Assembly: GCF_018687715.1 (NCBI RefSeq)
Contig: NC_056765.1
Span: 7,242,501-7,306,500, forward strand
Length of the DNA stretch: 64,000 bases
Source of the DNA: Carya illinoinensis
Taxonomy: Eukaryota; Streptophyta; Magnoliopsida; Fagales; Juglandaceae
Direction of reading: 5' to 3'
Below the pieces are notes generated by a model that was given only the letters and a program-made list of their open reading frames with translations, had not been told where the DNA came from and did no database searches. Both the position numbers and the translations under genes were made by a program. This document shows, one piece after another, positions 33,761 to 45,700 of this stretch. Numbering within the stretch: the first letter of the stretch is position 1; the number at the start of each line of letters is the position of its first letter.

Positions 33761-36355
33761 ACATACGTCTGTGCTACAAGTCGTATGTTTTGACCCCACC
33801 GAATTTCTTCGTGGAAACTGTGTAAAGCCCATGAATGGTTATCGTGGATAATATGAATTTCATCAGAACTAGTTTCATTTTTCACCACACACAATACTCG
33901 TGGAAAATATGTAATCTCCAGAAAATCCTTCGGATGAGAAATACTTAATTTACATGGAGGTGCCTCGTGGCAAATAGGTTTAATGTAAGGAAGATTGCTA
34001 CCTTTTTCCACCAACGTTTTTTCCTGGGTAAAAGTGTAAAAGGGAGTTTTTTATTACATACATTTTGCATCAATTTGTTTTGTACTTCTCAAAAAAACCT
34101 GTTTTATGACTTCAATTAGATTAGATTCTAAGGAAAATATACTACAAAATACAGTCAGATAAACTATAACATAATGTTGCATTCAAGATTTACAACATTG
34201 GATCATGTCCCACTGTCCATTTGGCTAATTGGAAATACCTTACAAAATGTTTACAAATTGGAGATTGACAAGAGGGCCGTGATCAGCATGAAAAGGATTA
34301 TTGTTATATTTACTTTCCAAATGCACACAACTTGGCTCCAAATAATCTTCCATAATAGCTTCATGAACATTCTTGTATTTTGACCAGGTGAACCTGATCT
34401 GTCCAGATGAACAAATGACTTTGTTTCCTCTTGTGCACACATTTCAGATGGCTGAGAAGAACCTGAATAAACATAGTACAATTTGACTAGACTCAGCTAT
34501 CAATAAGCTTAGATTCACATACAACAACAAATCTCAAAGAATGCATATTAAATCTATTGATATGTATATATATATACACAATACAGGGATACTGTTAATG
34601 ATATTTGGACCTCATGCATGTATATGGTATTTTGATACATCAAGTTAAAGATTGCAAACCTGGGTAGTATTGATATATTGTCCATAAAAACTGAGGAACA
34701 TAACTAGGTGGTTTATTACCCACTCCCTGCCAATACATTTTTTCCATAGAATTGTGTGAAATTGTCACAATCCTGTTATGACACCTCCTGATCTACCTAG
34801 TATACATTAATAGTACACCACAATCTGATCTCTCACCCTAAAAGGATGTGCATGTTGTGTAAAGGCCAACTTAGAACATATCAATATTCAAATTATCATT
34901 TTACTAAGAAGTTACAAATATACAAGTGCACGTGATCATAAGCTCTACCTCATTTGCAACTTCTTTGTTTGGGTATCTATCTCAAACAATGCCAAAAATT
35001 AGTCCAACTTAATTTTGACCAACTATTCAAAACATTTTACGCTAGGTCCTTTTTCGCCCTAAAATCCTATATATGCTCATTTACAAGAGATCATTAGATT
35101 AACACCTTGGTACAAGTTCCTAAGTAACAACTATTCTTCAGGACATTGGACGTGTCTAACACCATTAGAATTGGACTACTGACCATACATTTTCACAATA
35201 TTAACAACTGAACAATTATATCCCAACTCGACAAACAAATGGTGCCTGCAGTATGATTTGAATCTTTTAGGCTTCTGTACCACAATCTTGAAGGTACATA
35301 TCTGACCTGATTGATCTCTTGGAATTAAATATATAACCCAAACATCTACATTAATACTTCAAAGAGAATGTTGTGAATACACCCTCAGTTAGTTCAATCA
35401 CTATGTTCTACACAATCCTCAATTTGCATGAACAAAACAAATACCGGCAGCTCATGATACTTTAATAATTATAATTCATTTCAACACATATAACTGGTCT
35501 TATTAGCCTCCAGATGTGAAGATGTAAGATAGAAGATATATATACAATGCAATATGGGATTATGCTACCAGCCATCTGTATCTTTGTGAACAAATTTGGA
35601 CAGCTATGATTAATAAACATAGTGCCTTGGTTTTGCATCCAGCTATTTATTCTCCCAAATAGCCCAAACCACGTATGGATCCATTCACAAGTCTTAATAA
35701 AAAACTGGCCGATTTAGCTTCTTTTATATAGGTATAACAACATCATGATATTAAGCTTATGGAATAAACACTAGTTATTTGAATTAAGTATATTTACCAG
35801 CACATAACGTTTTGCTCCTATCCAGTAATTGAATGTGTATTCTGTTCGCAGTCATTGTCATCTCAACTGTGACCCTTCAGTGGCCTTCTATCACATAACT
35901 GGAGTTTTTGTAACCCCAATGGAGGCAGCTACCTTAATGCTCACTTCTGTAACCCTACAAAAAAACAAAAAAAACAGATAAACAAGTAACACTTCAGGTA
36001 GGAATCTATTGTTTGAGTCAGATAATTAATATATCAAAACTGCCCTACAAACCACCGAATACAATTCATCTGATATTTTGTGACTGACTCACATTCTCAA
36101 AATTCTGGAGATGCTCAGTATCACCAAACCTGGAAAAGCTACTTCCGATGTGATATAATAGTTATATATCAAGTAAACACAAAATAGGTTGATATAATAA
36201 TATTGCCACCGGACCCTTTAATGAGGACTTACCCCAACCGGCCCACCCATCAAAAAGGTTGGTCTTTAACTTATCAACATCTACATATGGGGAACACAAA
36301 ACACAAAATATCCTAAAACCAAAATCCAAAAAATTAGCAACCAAAAGGGAGATGC
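33761..36355. other. CACTA-2 left interior, no gene seen
   Basis: AT-rich sequence with scattered short open frames on both strands; none shows a known domain or a codon-like pattern. It may hold the 3' UTR of the TNPA-like gene. Confidence 0.5.
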
Positions 36356-38920
36356 TTAAGCATCTTCTTGAGTCTCTCGTTGAGACTCCCTACTTGACCC
36401 CAACTGTGATGATATCATATTTAGTTGTTTGTCATGCTCTAAAAAAGCATTACGCAGAGCAGCCATATCACCCAAAATCCTCTCTAGTTGAGTCTTGTAA
36501 TTGTCTGCACTATTCTTGATCCTTTCATTCTGTTCGGCTAATCGTATAAAAGCCTTGTTCTTTTTCAGCGAAGGGCTGGGCTCAGGAATGACTGAGTGGC
36601 CTAGCCCTTGTGCATAGCCTGATTTGAATCATAAGACCTCTTTGAAAACATCAGCTGCAGCTTCATCGCCATCTTCTTCTGATTCTTTCTCATTCAACCT
36701 CTCTATCATAAGATTCTAAAATACACACAAACAAAATTAGCAAGGGGTACCTGTCAGTCAAGAATTTTCTGAGGATTAAATAACTGAAAAATCACATTTG
36801 GATCAGCTAACTCACATAATTATGTTCAGCTACTGCATTCATCCATTTACCCTTCTCCCTTGACCAATGTGTTTCTTTGTAAAATGCTATCATATTCGGT
36901 GCATCCCCACTCTTCAAAAGCAAAATTAGTATCATTTTTAGCTCAAAATCCCCTTTAATCATTACGTGATTGGCTGTATTAATGAAAGTTTGTCTTACCT
37001 TCTCTTCCAATATCCTGACAGAGGATTTCTTTCCCCCTATATGCCTAACCTTCTGTTTTTTCCTATTATTAGTGTTTCTAAGAGACTATTCCTGAAATAT
37101 TCAAAACACTTAATGTCATGCTCTTACACCTAATGGAACGAATAATCAAAACATGTACAAAAACAAGTAGAATACAATATGCTATTTCATGAAAAAATAC
37201 TTCTAAATCATTTTGTATCCCCAACTTCCCCCCATCAATACAAGTCAGGTTATACCTTGAATGAGCTGCTGCCCCACCTTGAACATAGCCACTCCCAAAC
37301 ATGTGGCTCCACCGATGATTTTCGACCAGCCAGTGCCTCCTCGTGTGATCCATATTTCTTGTAGTGCTTGTGTAGTTCGTAATGGTATGCGTTGTACTTG
37401 TCAGCAAGTACATTTACCACAACTTCGCGATGGTTTTCCTTGGTCCAATCCAAAACGAAATCTGCCTGCATATGCACCAGCATCATATCACATGGTTGTG
37501 AAGTCTCTAAAAAACATACATTAAAAGCAGATGATTTTATTCTGAATTCTGAAACTACACATTTCTGAAATCCTTACTCTAACACGATTGATAAGCTCAT
37601 GCTTGTGCTTGTCAGGTACCACACTCCAGCTAGCATTCCTCATATCCGCATGTACTTTCACTATCCAACTCATTCAACTACTGAATACATTGGCATGTTC
37701 GCATATGCATGATGGACCCCTGTGTCCATCCTTTATATTTATCGAGATCTTGCCCAACTTCCGTAGCAATTCAAATGCTGTACCCTTTGCAGGCCCTTTG
37801 CCTCGTTTTTTTATGGGTGGATCTATAAAAAAGCAATTATTAAGCTGTAGTAATCAGCTAGAATTATTGGTCATACGTTATACAAATTAAACTCAATTAA
37901 TATGCCAAGTCTTTCTTTCTACATATATAAGACTTGAAAACCACAAACCTGTGATGTCTCCCTCCTCATTTCCTTCCTGTTCTACAACATGCATGACTTC
38001 CTCTATATTAGTTTCTGTTACTGCTTCTGGTGCAACATCAACATTGGGCTCCTCCTCATCCCTTGGGCCCTTTGTCGGAGGCCGCACATCTGAAACTTGT
38101 AATTGGCTTGCCGCTATCCGACTTGTCCCTCGGGCAACTCGTCCCCGACGTCCACTTCTTATGGGGGGACCTGTAATCAAAGTGGCCAATTAAAATGTTG
38201 TGATCAACAAGCAAATGTGACTATGCAAGATTAAATAGCAAGTTAACTTCCAACGTAATTCTTTAGAAGCATAAGGCTAGAAAATCCCCTAACCTCTGAT
38301 GCCTCGCCCCTTATTTTCAAATTGTTCTACATCGTGCATTACGTCCTCTATAGCCACTTCTGTGACAGCTTCTGGTGCGGCATCAACTCTGGGCAGCACA
38401 TCTGGAACTTCTCCACATGTCTCTATTGATATCCTACATGGCCCTTGGGATCGTCCCCTCCGTAGGAATTTTATGGGTGGACCTGTAAAAAATAAAACCA
38501 AGTCACTAGTGATTAACAATCATGTTTGATACAAATGTGTGATTGGCAAATACTTGTTAGGACTTTCTTGATAATTGAAGGGTACAAAATGCCAAACCAG
38601 TGACGCCTCCCCCCTCATTTCTTGGCTGTTCTATAGTGTTGTTTACGTCCTCTACAGCCACTGGTGGTACTGCTTTTGTTGCAGCATCAACTATGGGAAC
38701 CTCCTTATCCCTTACGCCCTGTGTCGGACGCTTCACAGCTGGAACTTCATTGGTTGGACTTGATGCTATCCGAGGTGGCCCTCGAGGTATTCGTCCCCGA
38801 CGTGCATTTTTTATAATCCAAACCATTAGGTTAATTTCCTGTAATGAGTATATCATTTCATCAATGCAAGCTGTCTCATAACCCATTACCTCCGCAGTTA
38901 TCGCCACTATCAAACTTATT
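36356..38920 (-). pseudogene. CACTA-2 TNPA-like gene (Transposase_24) with tandemly duplicated exons
   Basis: Read from right to left. Three related exons (about 38820-38560, 38480-38290, 38170-37890) each open with a P-x-x-R-R-G-R basic motif and close with V-E-D-V-M-H-x-V-E-Q-like residues. A fourth exon (about 37830-37600) starts PPIKKRGKGPAKG and runs into the Transposase_24 region. Later blocks are FVLDWTKENHREVV with EPHVWEWLCSRWGS, then FYKETHWSREKGKWMN. A coiled-coil end (Q-L-E-R-I-L-G-D-M-A-A-L) stops at 36358-36356. The protein should bind CACTA-2 ends. The first exon and start were not identified, as a solo LTR sits just upstream. Whether every exon is intact is uncertain. Confidence 0.7.
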
Positions 38921-38986
38921 GCGCATTACTTTTTTCTGGCATTTATACACTTATGTTTGCTCAGACCAACAATTACTTTAACATAT

Positions 38987-41097
38987 TGATTGAGCTGAAA
39001 TATTACATGTTTTAGCTATTTAAAACCAATGTATTTTAAATTCTTCATGACATTATTATTGGTTTTAGATGGAAAAATGGTTAATAAGCATAAATACGAG
39101 TTGTGATTTTTAATTGATTGATATCATGTTTATGCTTAATTATGATTTAATGAGAGAATATTTCTTCACATATATAGTCTGTTTTTTATAATTTATTTTT
39201 GATTATTTCTTTCTTCTTATTTTCAGTTTAAAGAAAATTCAAATGAACAAAACTCACGGATGAAATTTTGGTGGGGAAAAAGTTTGAAAGATAAAATGAT
39301 AGGAGAGTGGATAGTGTGTATGAATTTTCAACAAAGTGGAAGAGAAAGGTGGAAATTTATTAAATAAAGAAAAAGCAATGGACGAAGGAGAGGGGAATGT
39401 GCGGAATTGAGGAAAGATTGCTAGTGGAGTAGTTGGCTTTTAATTATTCAATGCATGTGTGGCAAGATTGGAGAAAATTAAATAACAAGAGGCAAGTGGG
39501 GCTATCGGCTGTGAGGAGGACACATTGATAGGGAGCACATGGGAAAGAGAGAGAAGTGGAAGTGAAAGCAACCGAAATGGAACGTGGGCCCTCATTAAGT
39601 AGTGCATGAATTTAGTGGAGGGCAGCCGAGTGATAGAAGGAGTGGGGAGTGGGGTCTGAAGTGTGGAAGAAAGCAGGATGTGTGGGGTCGGTGGGTTTGA
39701 GAAGATTGGTTTAAGTTGTAAAAGAAAAGAAAGCAACCGGGGGGAGTTTTTCTTCATTCGGCTGGAATTATTTGGTTCGGGCAGCAGGTGCTGGGGGACC
39801 CCTGCTAGCTGGAGTGAGACCAGCTTGGTGAGGGAAGGTGACTTTTACACGGAGTGGAGAGGGACGCAGCAGCGGAGGCTGGAGTTTGATTTATTTTCTT
39901 TCTTTCCGTTTGACTGAAGCGGGCTGTTTTAGGTTGATATTTTCATTGCTTTTTGGACCCCTTCCAGCGGGAGTGATAGCCAGCTTTCGGTGGGGAGATG
40001 GAGAGCTATTGGCGTTTTCGTTTTTACACTTGGGGGCAAGAGGGAACGGAGAGAGCATCACGAGGGACGCAGGGACGCAGCAGAGGAAGTAGGCAGCAGC
40101 AGAATATTATTGGATGGATTTTTCTTTTTTTCGTTTGAGAGAAAAGAGGGGCTGTTTTGGGATCTTTACATCTTGTTTTGCTGAAGAGTGGTGAAAGGAA
40201 AGAAAGGAGGCTAGCTGGAGTGAGACCAGCTTGGTGAGAGAGGGGGACGTGTTACGAGTGTGAAGTCTGGAGCTGGTTTCATTTCCTATGTGCTTCGGGC
40301 AGGGAAGACAGGAGAAGGCAGGAGCTGGTTTGCAGTTTGGTAGACGCCGGACGGAACTCCAGTTATTTACGGAATGGAGAGGGAGTTTTTAACTCTTATT
40401 TTTTTTCATTATTTTTTTCATCACTTTTATGTTCTTGTGTTGTTTTCAAGTATTTTATTTTAATATTGTCATGGACCATGTTTATATGATTTCTATAGTA
40501 TTTGTAATAAATATGTTTGGCTAAATTTTCATACTAAGGTTAGAGGTGAAGTTTAATGATTTACATATTGTTTCCGAATCCACGTAAAATCTATTTTGCG
40601 AGTTTGATTGATTGAAAGATTTTATTTGGATAATTTGATTATCTATATACTCGTCTTGATTCATTGTGATTTCCGAATACAGTGAATGCTTGAGGAATCC
40701 CTGTGGTATTCAAATAGATTTGTAAATGTTTTAATCATCAATCGTTCACGCTCAATCATAAGCGTCTGTTTTTTTTTCTCGATCTTAAATGCTAAATCTA
40801 CCAATTAAACGGAATCATTATTCTAGTTTAATTGAGGTAAATTGATCGGAAACAATATCATAAATTATTAGACGGATCCTCGAAACCTTAGTCTTTTTCC
40901 ATTCATTTTATCAATCTTCATTTGATTGTACGTTCCTTTTCGTAATTTTGTTTCATTGTCTGAATTTATTTTATTTATCACAAAAGTCAATCCCTGTGGA
41001 TTCGATCCTGTAAGATACTACAACGCCTGTATACTTGCAGGTAAAACTGTACTAGATTTTTGATTCATTAATTTGAGTCAAAGTTTAGTCGCAATCA
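38987..41097 (+). mobile_element. Solo LTR (2.1 kb) of a Gypsy family related to the LTRs at 3694 and 15842
   Basis: Starts TGATTGAGCTGAAAT and ends CGCAATCA, so the termini are TGATTG...CAATCA. TSD CATAT at 38982-38986 and 41098-41102. The first 200 bases closely match the solo LTR at 15842. No internal coding or PBS. Inserted just upstream of the recognisable part of the CACTA-2 TNPA-like gene. Confidence 0.85.
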
Positions 41098-41102
41098 CAT
41101 AT

Positions 41103-44100
41103 ACATGACTGGGCAAAGTGTGCCAGAAAATATAATTGAGTTATTATTGCACTTCAAAATATCAATGCAGAAACCCTTTACCATAGCTTTGTGACACCTT
41201 TTCACCAAAACATTAACATGCAGTTCACCTTTAATGGTTCACCAAACAGATTTATTGGCTAACTATTTTCTATTTTTTTGTTAAATGATTCAGACATCAT
41301 GCTTCCAATAGCTCATGAAGTTATTAGTTACATATAAAATCACAGCCAAAGTGAAAAGCTTGTTAAAAGCTTGTTGGGATTATTTTGTGGAACAAGTTTA
41401 TTTCGGGGTAGGTGATGGCTCAATCCCATCATTCTGGTTTGATGTTCATTTGATGTAGTCAACCTTTAATAGGTCCTGAGGGTGGCCCACAACCCTTCCG
41501 GTTGGCTAGTAATCAGCCAAATGCCTCTATTTTAGAACTTAGAACAAGTTTTTTCCAATGTCAAACTGCATTGGTATCCCTGCGTATGTATCTGAATTGT
41601 ATATGACTAGTAAATCGACGAGGTTCATTCTTTCTATCATATGTTGAAAATCTGGTACAATTACTGGGCAGAATGTTCTTAGTAGTGAAAGATTAAGAAC
41701 AGTTCAGATTCATAGGTATATTGGGTGTTTTTAGGTGCATGCTACCTTTTTTTACTTTATTTTAAACTGTCAATTCTTTTTTTCCTTTTTGTAAGAGTTT
41801 TGAGTGAGGTTATAGTGGGTGTTTAAAATGGAAATTGTTGACTGCTTACATGTTTGCTCTTTATCTTCTGTTCTTTACCAACCATTACGATACCATCACG
41901 CATCCAATGCCTCTTATTGGTTTAAGGTTTTTCCTAAATAGGGTTGCAATATTTGTGGGGTCAAAAAATTTGGTACGTAGTTTCAAGTTTTACAAAGTTC
42001 CGCTTCATAAACACCAATGTCTCATCTATTTCAACAGCTCCTGCTAATTCTATTGTAGTACTCTTAATCTGTATCAGAATGCTTACAATGCATAACTTGA
42101 ATGAAAAGGAAGGACCTAACCTTTTGGGTTTGTAGATCTGTCATTTCTAAGTTAAGGGACAGATTGGAAGGGAAATACCTTTTTATGGTACTCATAAAAA
42201 CAACCCTACTCTATACCTTTTATCAACAACATTTTTACAGCCCATTTCCATCAAGCTACTGTTTTTTCCAAGTTCATTGTTATAAAATGGAAACCCCAGT
42301 AGGAATAGTTGAAAATGCTATTGTGTTAAACTTCAAAACATACTAGAGAAAAGCTCTTGAAATAGGGCAACATTCATATATCCAAACAGATCTATGTTTA
42401 GAAAAATCCCTTCTTTTATTTGGTTAACTTACCTTGCTAAACAATGGAAAATGAGTCCTCATCCATACAAAACAGAAGAGGGGCTGAGTGTAACTATGTA
42501 CCTGTTCTTTGAATCTCCTGGTATTCCTCTTGTCACACTGAATCCCAAGTCGAGCCTAAATTGCAGGTTTGGATTTTTGCTTTCAGACACTAACCTCTTC
42601 TCCGTAATCTTCAGACACTGCCCTCTTCCTTGGTGCTTCCTTCTTCAGCCAATACTTGGTAAGCCAAAATGTTTTAATTTGACAACCCTCTGGTGCCCAC
42701 GAGATGTAACCTTGCTGTCACTTCAACCAAAAAGTGTGGCGCGGTATTTGGTTTTTTTTTTTGGAGGTTAAATTCCCGCCTGTTTCAAGATCTTAATTTA
42801 TGGCTGGGTTTGGGACTTTGTGCTAGTTTTATTTATTTGTGTCCTTTGTTAATGGGCATCAGGATTATTAGGCCTCGGCTATTTGGTCATGTTTCTGTTG
42901 ACTGGCATACCCATACGTGTCCTTATTTTGAGTTTTCCGTTGTAATTAATATAATGATGTAACCTAGCTAGTATGTAGGGGACACATGTATATCATACGT
43001 GTAGGAGATGCATCCAACATTTGCACCAGATTTCCACAACATTGGTCAATCAAATGATACAGCCAATCAGGCCAATTGTGGCCCACGTGTCCAGAAATGT
43101 TCATTCTACATGTTATCTCAAAATACACATTGGTTAATAGTAGAACCCAAATTTTACACAAATTTGGCCTATTGATTTGGACACTATATTTTAATGGTAA
43201 CAATTGTTTACCATTACCCATTATAAATTCCAATATTCCTACGAAATATTCTAAACTCTTATCTTACGTCCTTGTTTACTCATGCCCCATTAATATAGTC
43301 TTGCCCTGTTACGGTTACAAATGGATTGATTACCATATGGTCTCTGCGTATACAGTGGAAACAAGATTGCTTACGTGTGAACAAGATGTATATAGTGGAA
43401 CCTTGCTAGTACTTGATGGGTCTAAACCTTACTTAATTCCCTAAAAATGGATCAATATAAGTTATGTCGGATCCCAAAAGTTAATAACGTTGTTTCATAT
43501 GATTATGATATACATCCAAGTCTAGCTTAAACTTCTATTATTAAAAACTCCTCGGCATCTTTATCATTTTTGTTGATCAGACAAACGTGATTGGCTATAG
43601 TACCTCCAACTTTTATGGGATCTTATTGACCTTAAAAAACCAGTAATTTTCTTGCCCATCATTCTGTACAAAGTATACTATATAGCAACACTGCCACTGC
43701 ATTAATGTTTGTGGATGTAATTAATTCATATATTATTTGCATCACAAGCCCAACTCAATTTTCCTCTTCCTCATACCTGTATTGTTTTATGCATACCCAT
43801 AACCTCCCTTTCATGCACTTTTACTAATGTTCAGCTTAGAATATTCATACTAGCATCTCCATAATGAAGTTCTTTTTATCAGCCAAATTAAATGTTTCAC
43901 AGTTGCAATTCTGCCATATCCAAGAAATCATGGCTCTTCATTTACAAGTACCATGAACCAGACTTAAATAAGTATCACTGCTCTGCTTTGGCGTTGGTGG
44001 TATATAATTGGCCATCTTCCTCCTTGCATACTTGATTTTATTTATAACTAGAATGTCGTCCATTAGTGAATACTTGTTAGGCTAAATTCTTAACTAATAT

Positions 44101-45562
44101 ATGTTATATGTGTTTAACACCAATGTCTCTACAAAATCATTTGAATTAAATTACTGATTGCAAATCAGTATTGCATTCTGGCATTCTTACAACAGATATG
44201 GGGTTAACATATTTGACCAAAAATGCATACGTTTAAGCATTTGCTATATTCTGCTGAGATTAATTCCTCAAAGATCATCCTATCCAAACCATTAGATTTC
44301 AGCACATCTTCTTGATGATTATCAACTTCCAAATGTCCTTATTGCATTTGTTGTTTATTGCCACTCTTCTCCCAAAAATTTTAATATATATAAGATCAGT
44401 TATATAGATATTTACTTGTGGAAGAATAAACTAGCATACAAAGTGGAGGATCTTTGGCATGCACATGGCCAATTCAACCTAATCCATTTTCCTTATAGAA
44501 TATACCATAATCAAGATGAGGAGATGTGTTGTTTAAGTGGTACGTTTGGACCACTTAAACAAGTTTTTTTGTTAAATGCTTCCAAGAGGTTGAAAGTTCT
44601 ACTTGCATAAAGGAGAAGGGTACAACTTGGTCCATAGCTAACTATCATAATCTTGGAAGCCTTACATCTTGGTCCATAGCTAACTACTTAAATCTTGGAT
44701 GCTAGCTTCCCTTGTGAGCCTATAAATATCATGCCTTAGTCATTCAGTACCATCTTCATCAGTTTCAACTGGACAATAAACTAACCGGCTCTTATCATTG
44801 CTTCCTTTACTAAAGGCATGACTAGAGAAAGTGGGTTGTTGCTGGTTTTTGGACCAAATGCTATATTCAGTGGCTTATGGGGAGATAGGAGTCTCTTCCC
44901 AGTTATTATAGGGTTTTGATTTGTGTCCATCATATGTGTATTTGGCTGCTCCCCATAAGCCATTCATGTTCATGTGGCAATCATAACAATTTGGTGTATA
45001 CAAGGTGTTTGCCTATTTACATCAGCTATTCATTAATCTTTAAATATCTGCAAGCATTGTATCTCAGTAATTAACACAAGGCAGCAAAATGAATCTAATG
45101 CACAGATACCCCAACATATCCTATGGAATATTGGGGCTAAGTACTGGGACGATTGGGGCTATATTAAGGAGAAGAGAAATACAGAATGTCAACCACGTTA
45201 TTCCAAATGCATCACTACATAGTATGCAAATTAGTGTTTCATAGGCATTTAATATATCACAAACATCAGCCTTACATGCATATTGTAAACATTTTGAATA
45301 TGCTAATTGACCTCACATGCTGAACCACCAATGTCTCATTTGTCTGCTGCCTTGGCAAAAGCATTGTTGATGGGTGGAGATGGAATGACACTAATAAGGA
45401 AGCTTCACGCGTTGTCTGCATCGATAATCAATTTACACCAAGTTAGTCCACAATATAATTCATCTCCTAATATACACAATTGTTTTTAAGGTGGAGTACT
45501 TTCTAAGTAACATAATTGAATGTTAAATATGTGAAAAGGTACTGCTTTAATCAAAGTAGACA
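41103..45562. other. CACTA-2 middle interval between the two genes, no gene seen
   Basis: Short open frames only, none recognisable. A perfect inverted repeat lies at 44531-44560 (11 bp arms GTTTAAGTGGT, 8-base loop). A second pair, GGCTTATGGGGAG at 44873 and its reverse at 44951, could fold with a 65-base loop. A short tandem duplication around CTTGGTCCATAGCTAACTA is at about 44632-44695. Confidence 0.5.
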
Positions 45563-45604
45563 TGTAAGTTTGTCGAGTTCAACTCTGAACTCGACAAACT
45601 TACA
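45563..45604. terminator. Perfect 19 bp hairpin downstream of the CACTA-2 transposase
   Basis: The arms TGTAAGTTTGTCGAGTTCA (45563-45581) and its exact reverse complement (45586-45604) flank the 4-base loop ACTC. It lies about 97 bp beyond the stop of the minus-strand TNP2 gene, so it would be in the 3' UTR. Calling it a 3'-end or RNA-stability element is inference; a tiny foldback insertion is the alternative. Confidence 0.5.
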
Positions 45605-45700
45605 AAAATTAATCCAACACTAGAAGTGACGAACCACATTATCATCCATTCTATAGAATAAGATCATAAATACAACTATTAGATTGTCCATTGATGGAAA

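Noticed and set aside
33736..34014. 92-codon minus frame near the CACTA-2 left end
   Set aside because: It overlaps the terminal box region and has no family resemblance.
42394..42771. 125-codon frame in CACTA-2
   Set aside because: No recognisable domain, no splice or neighbour support; likely chance.
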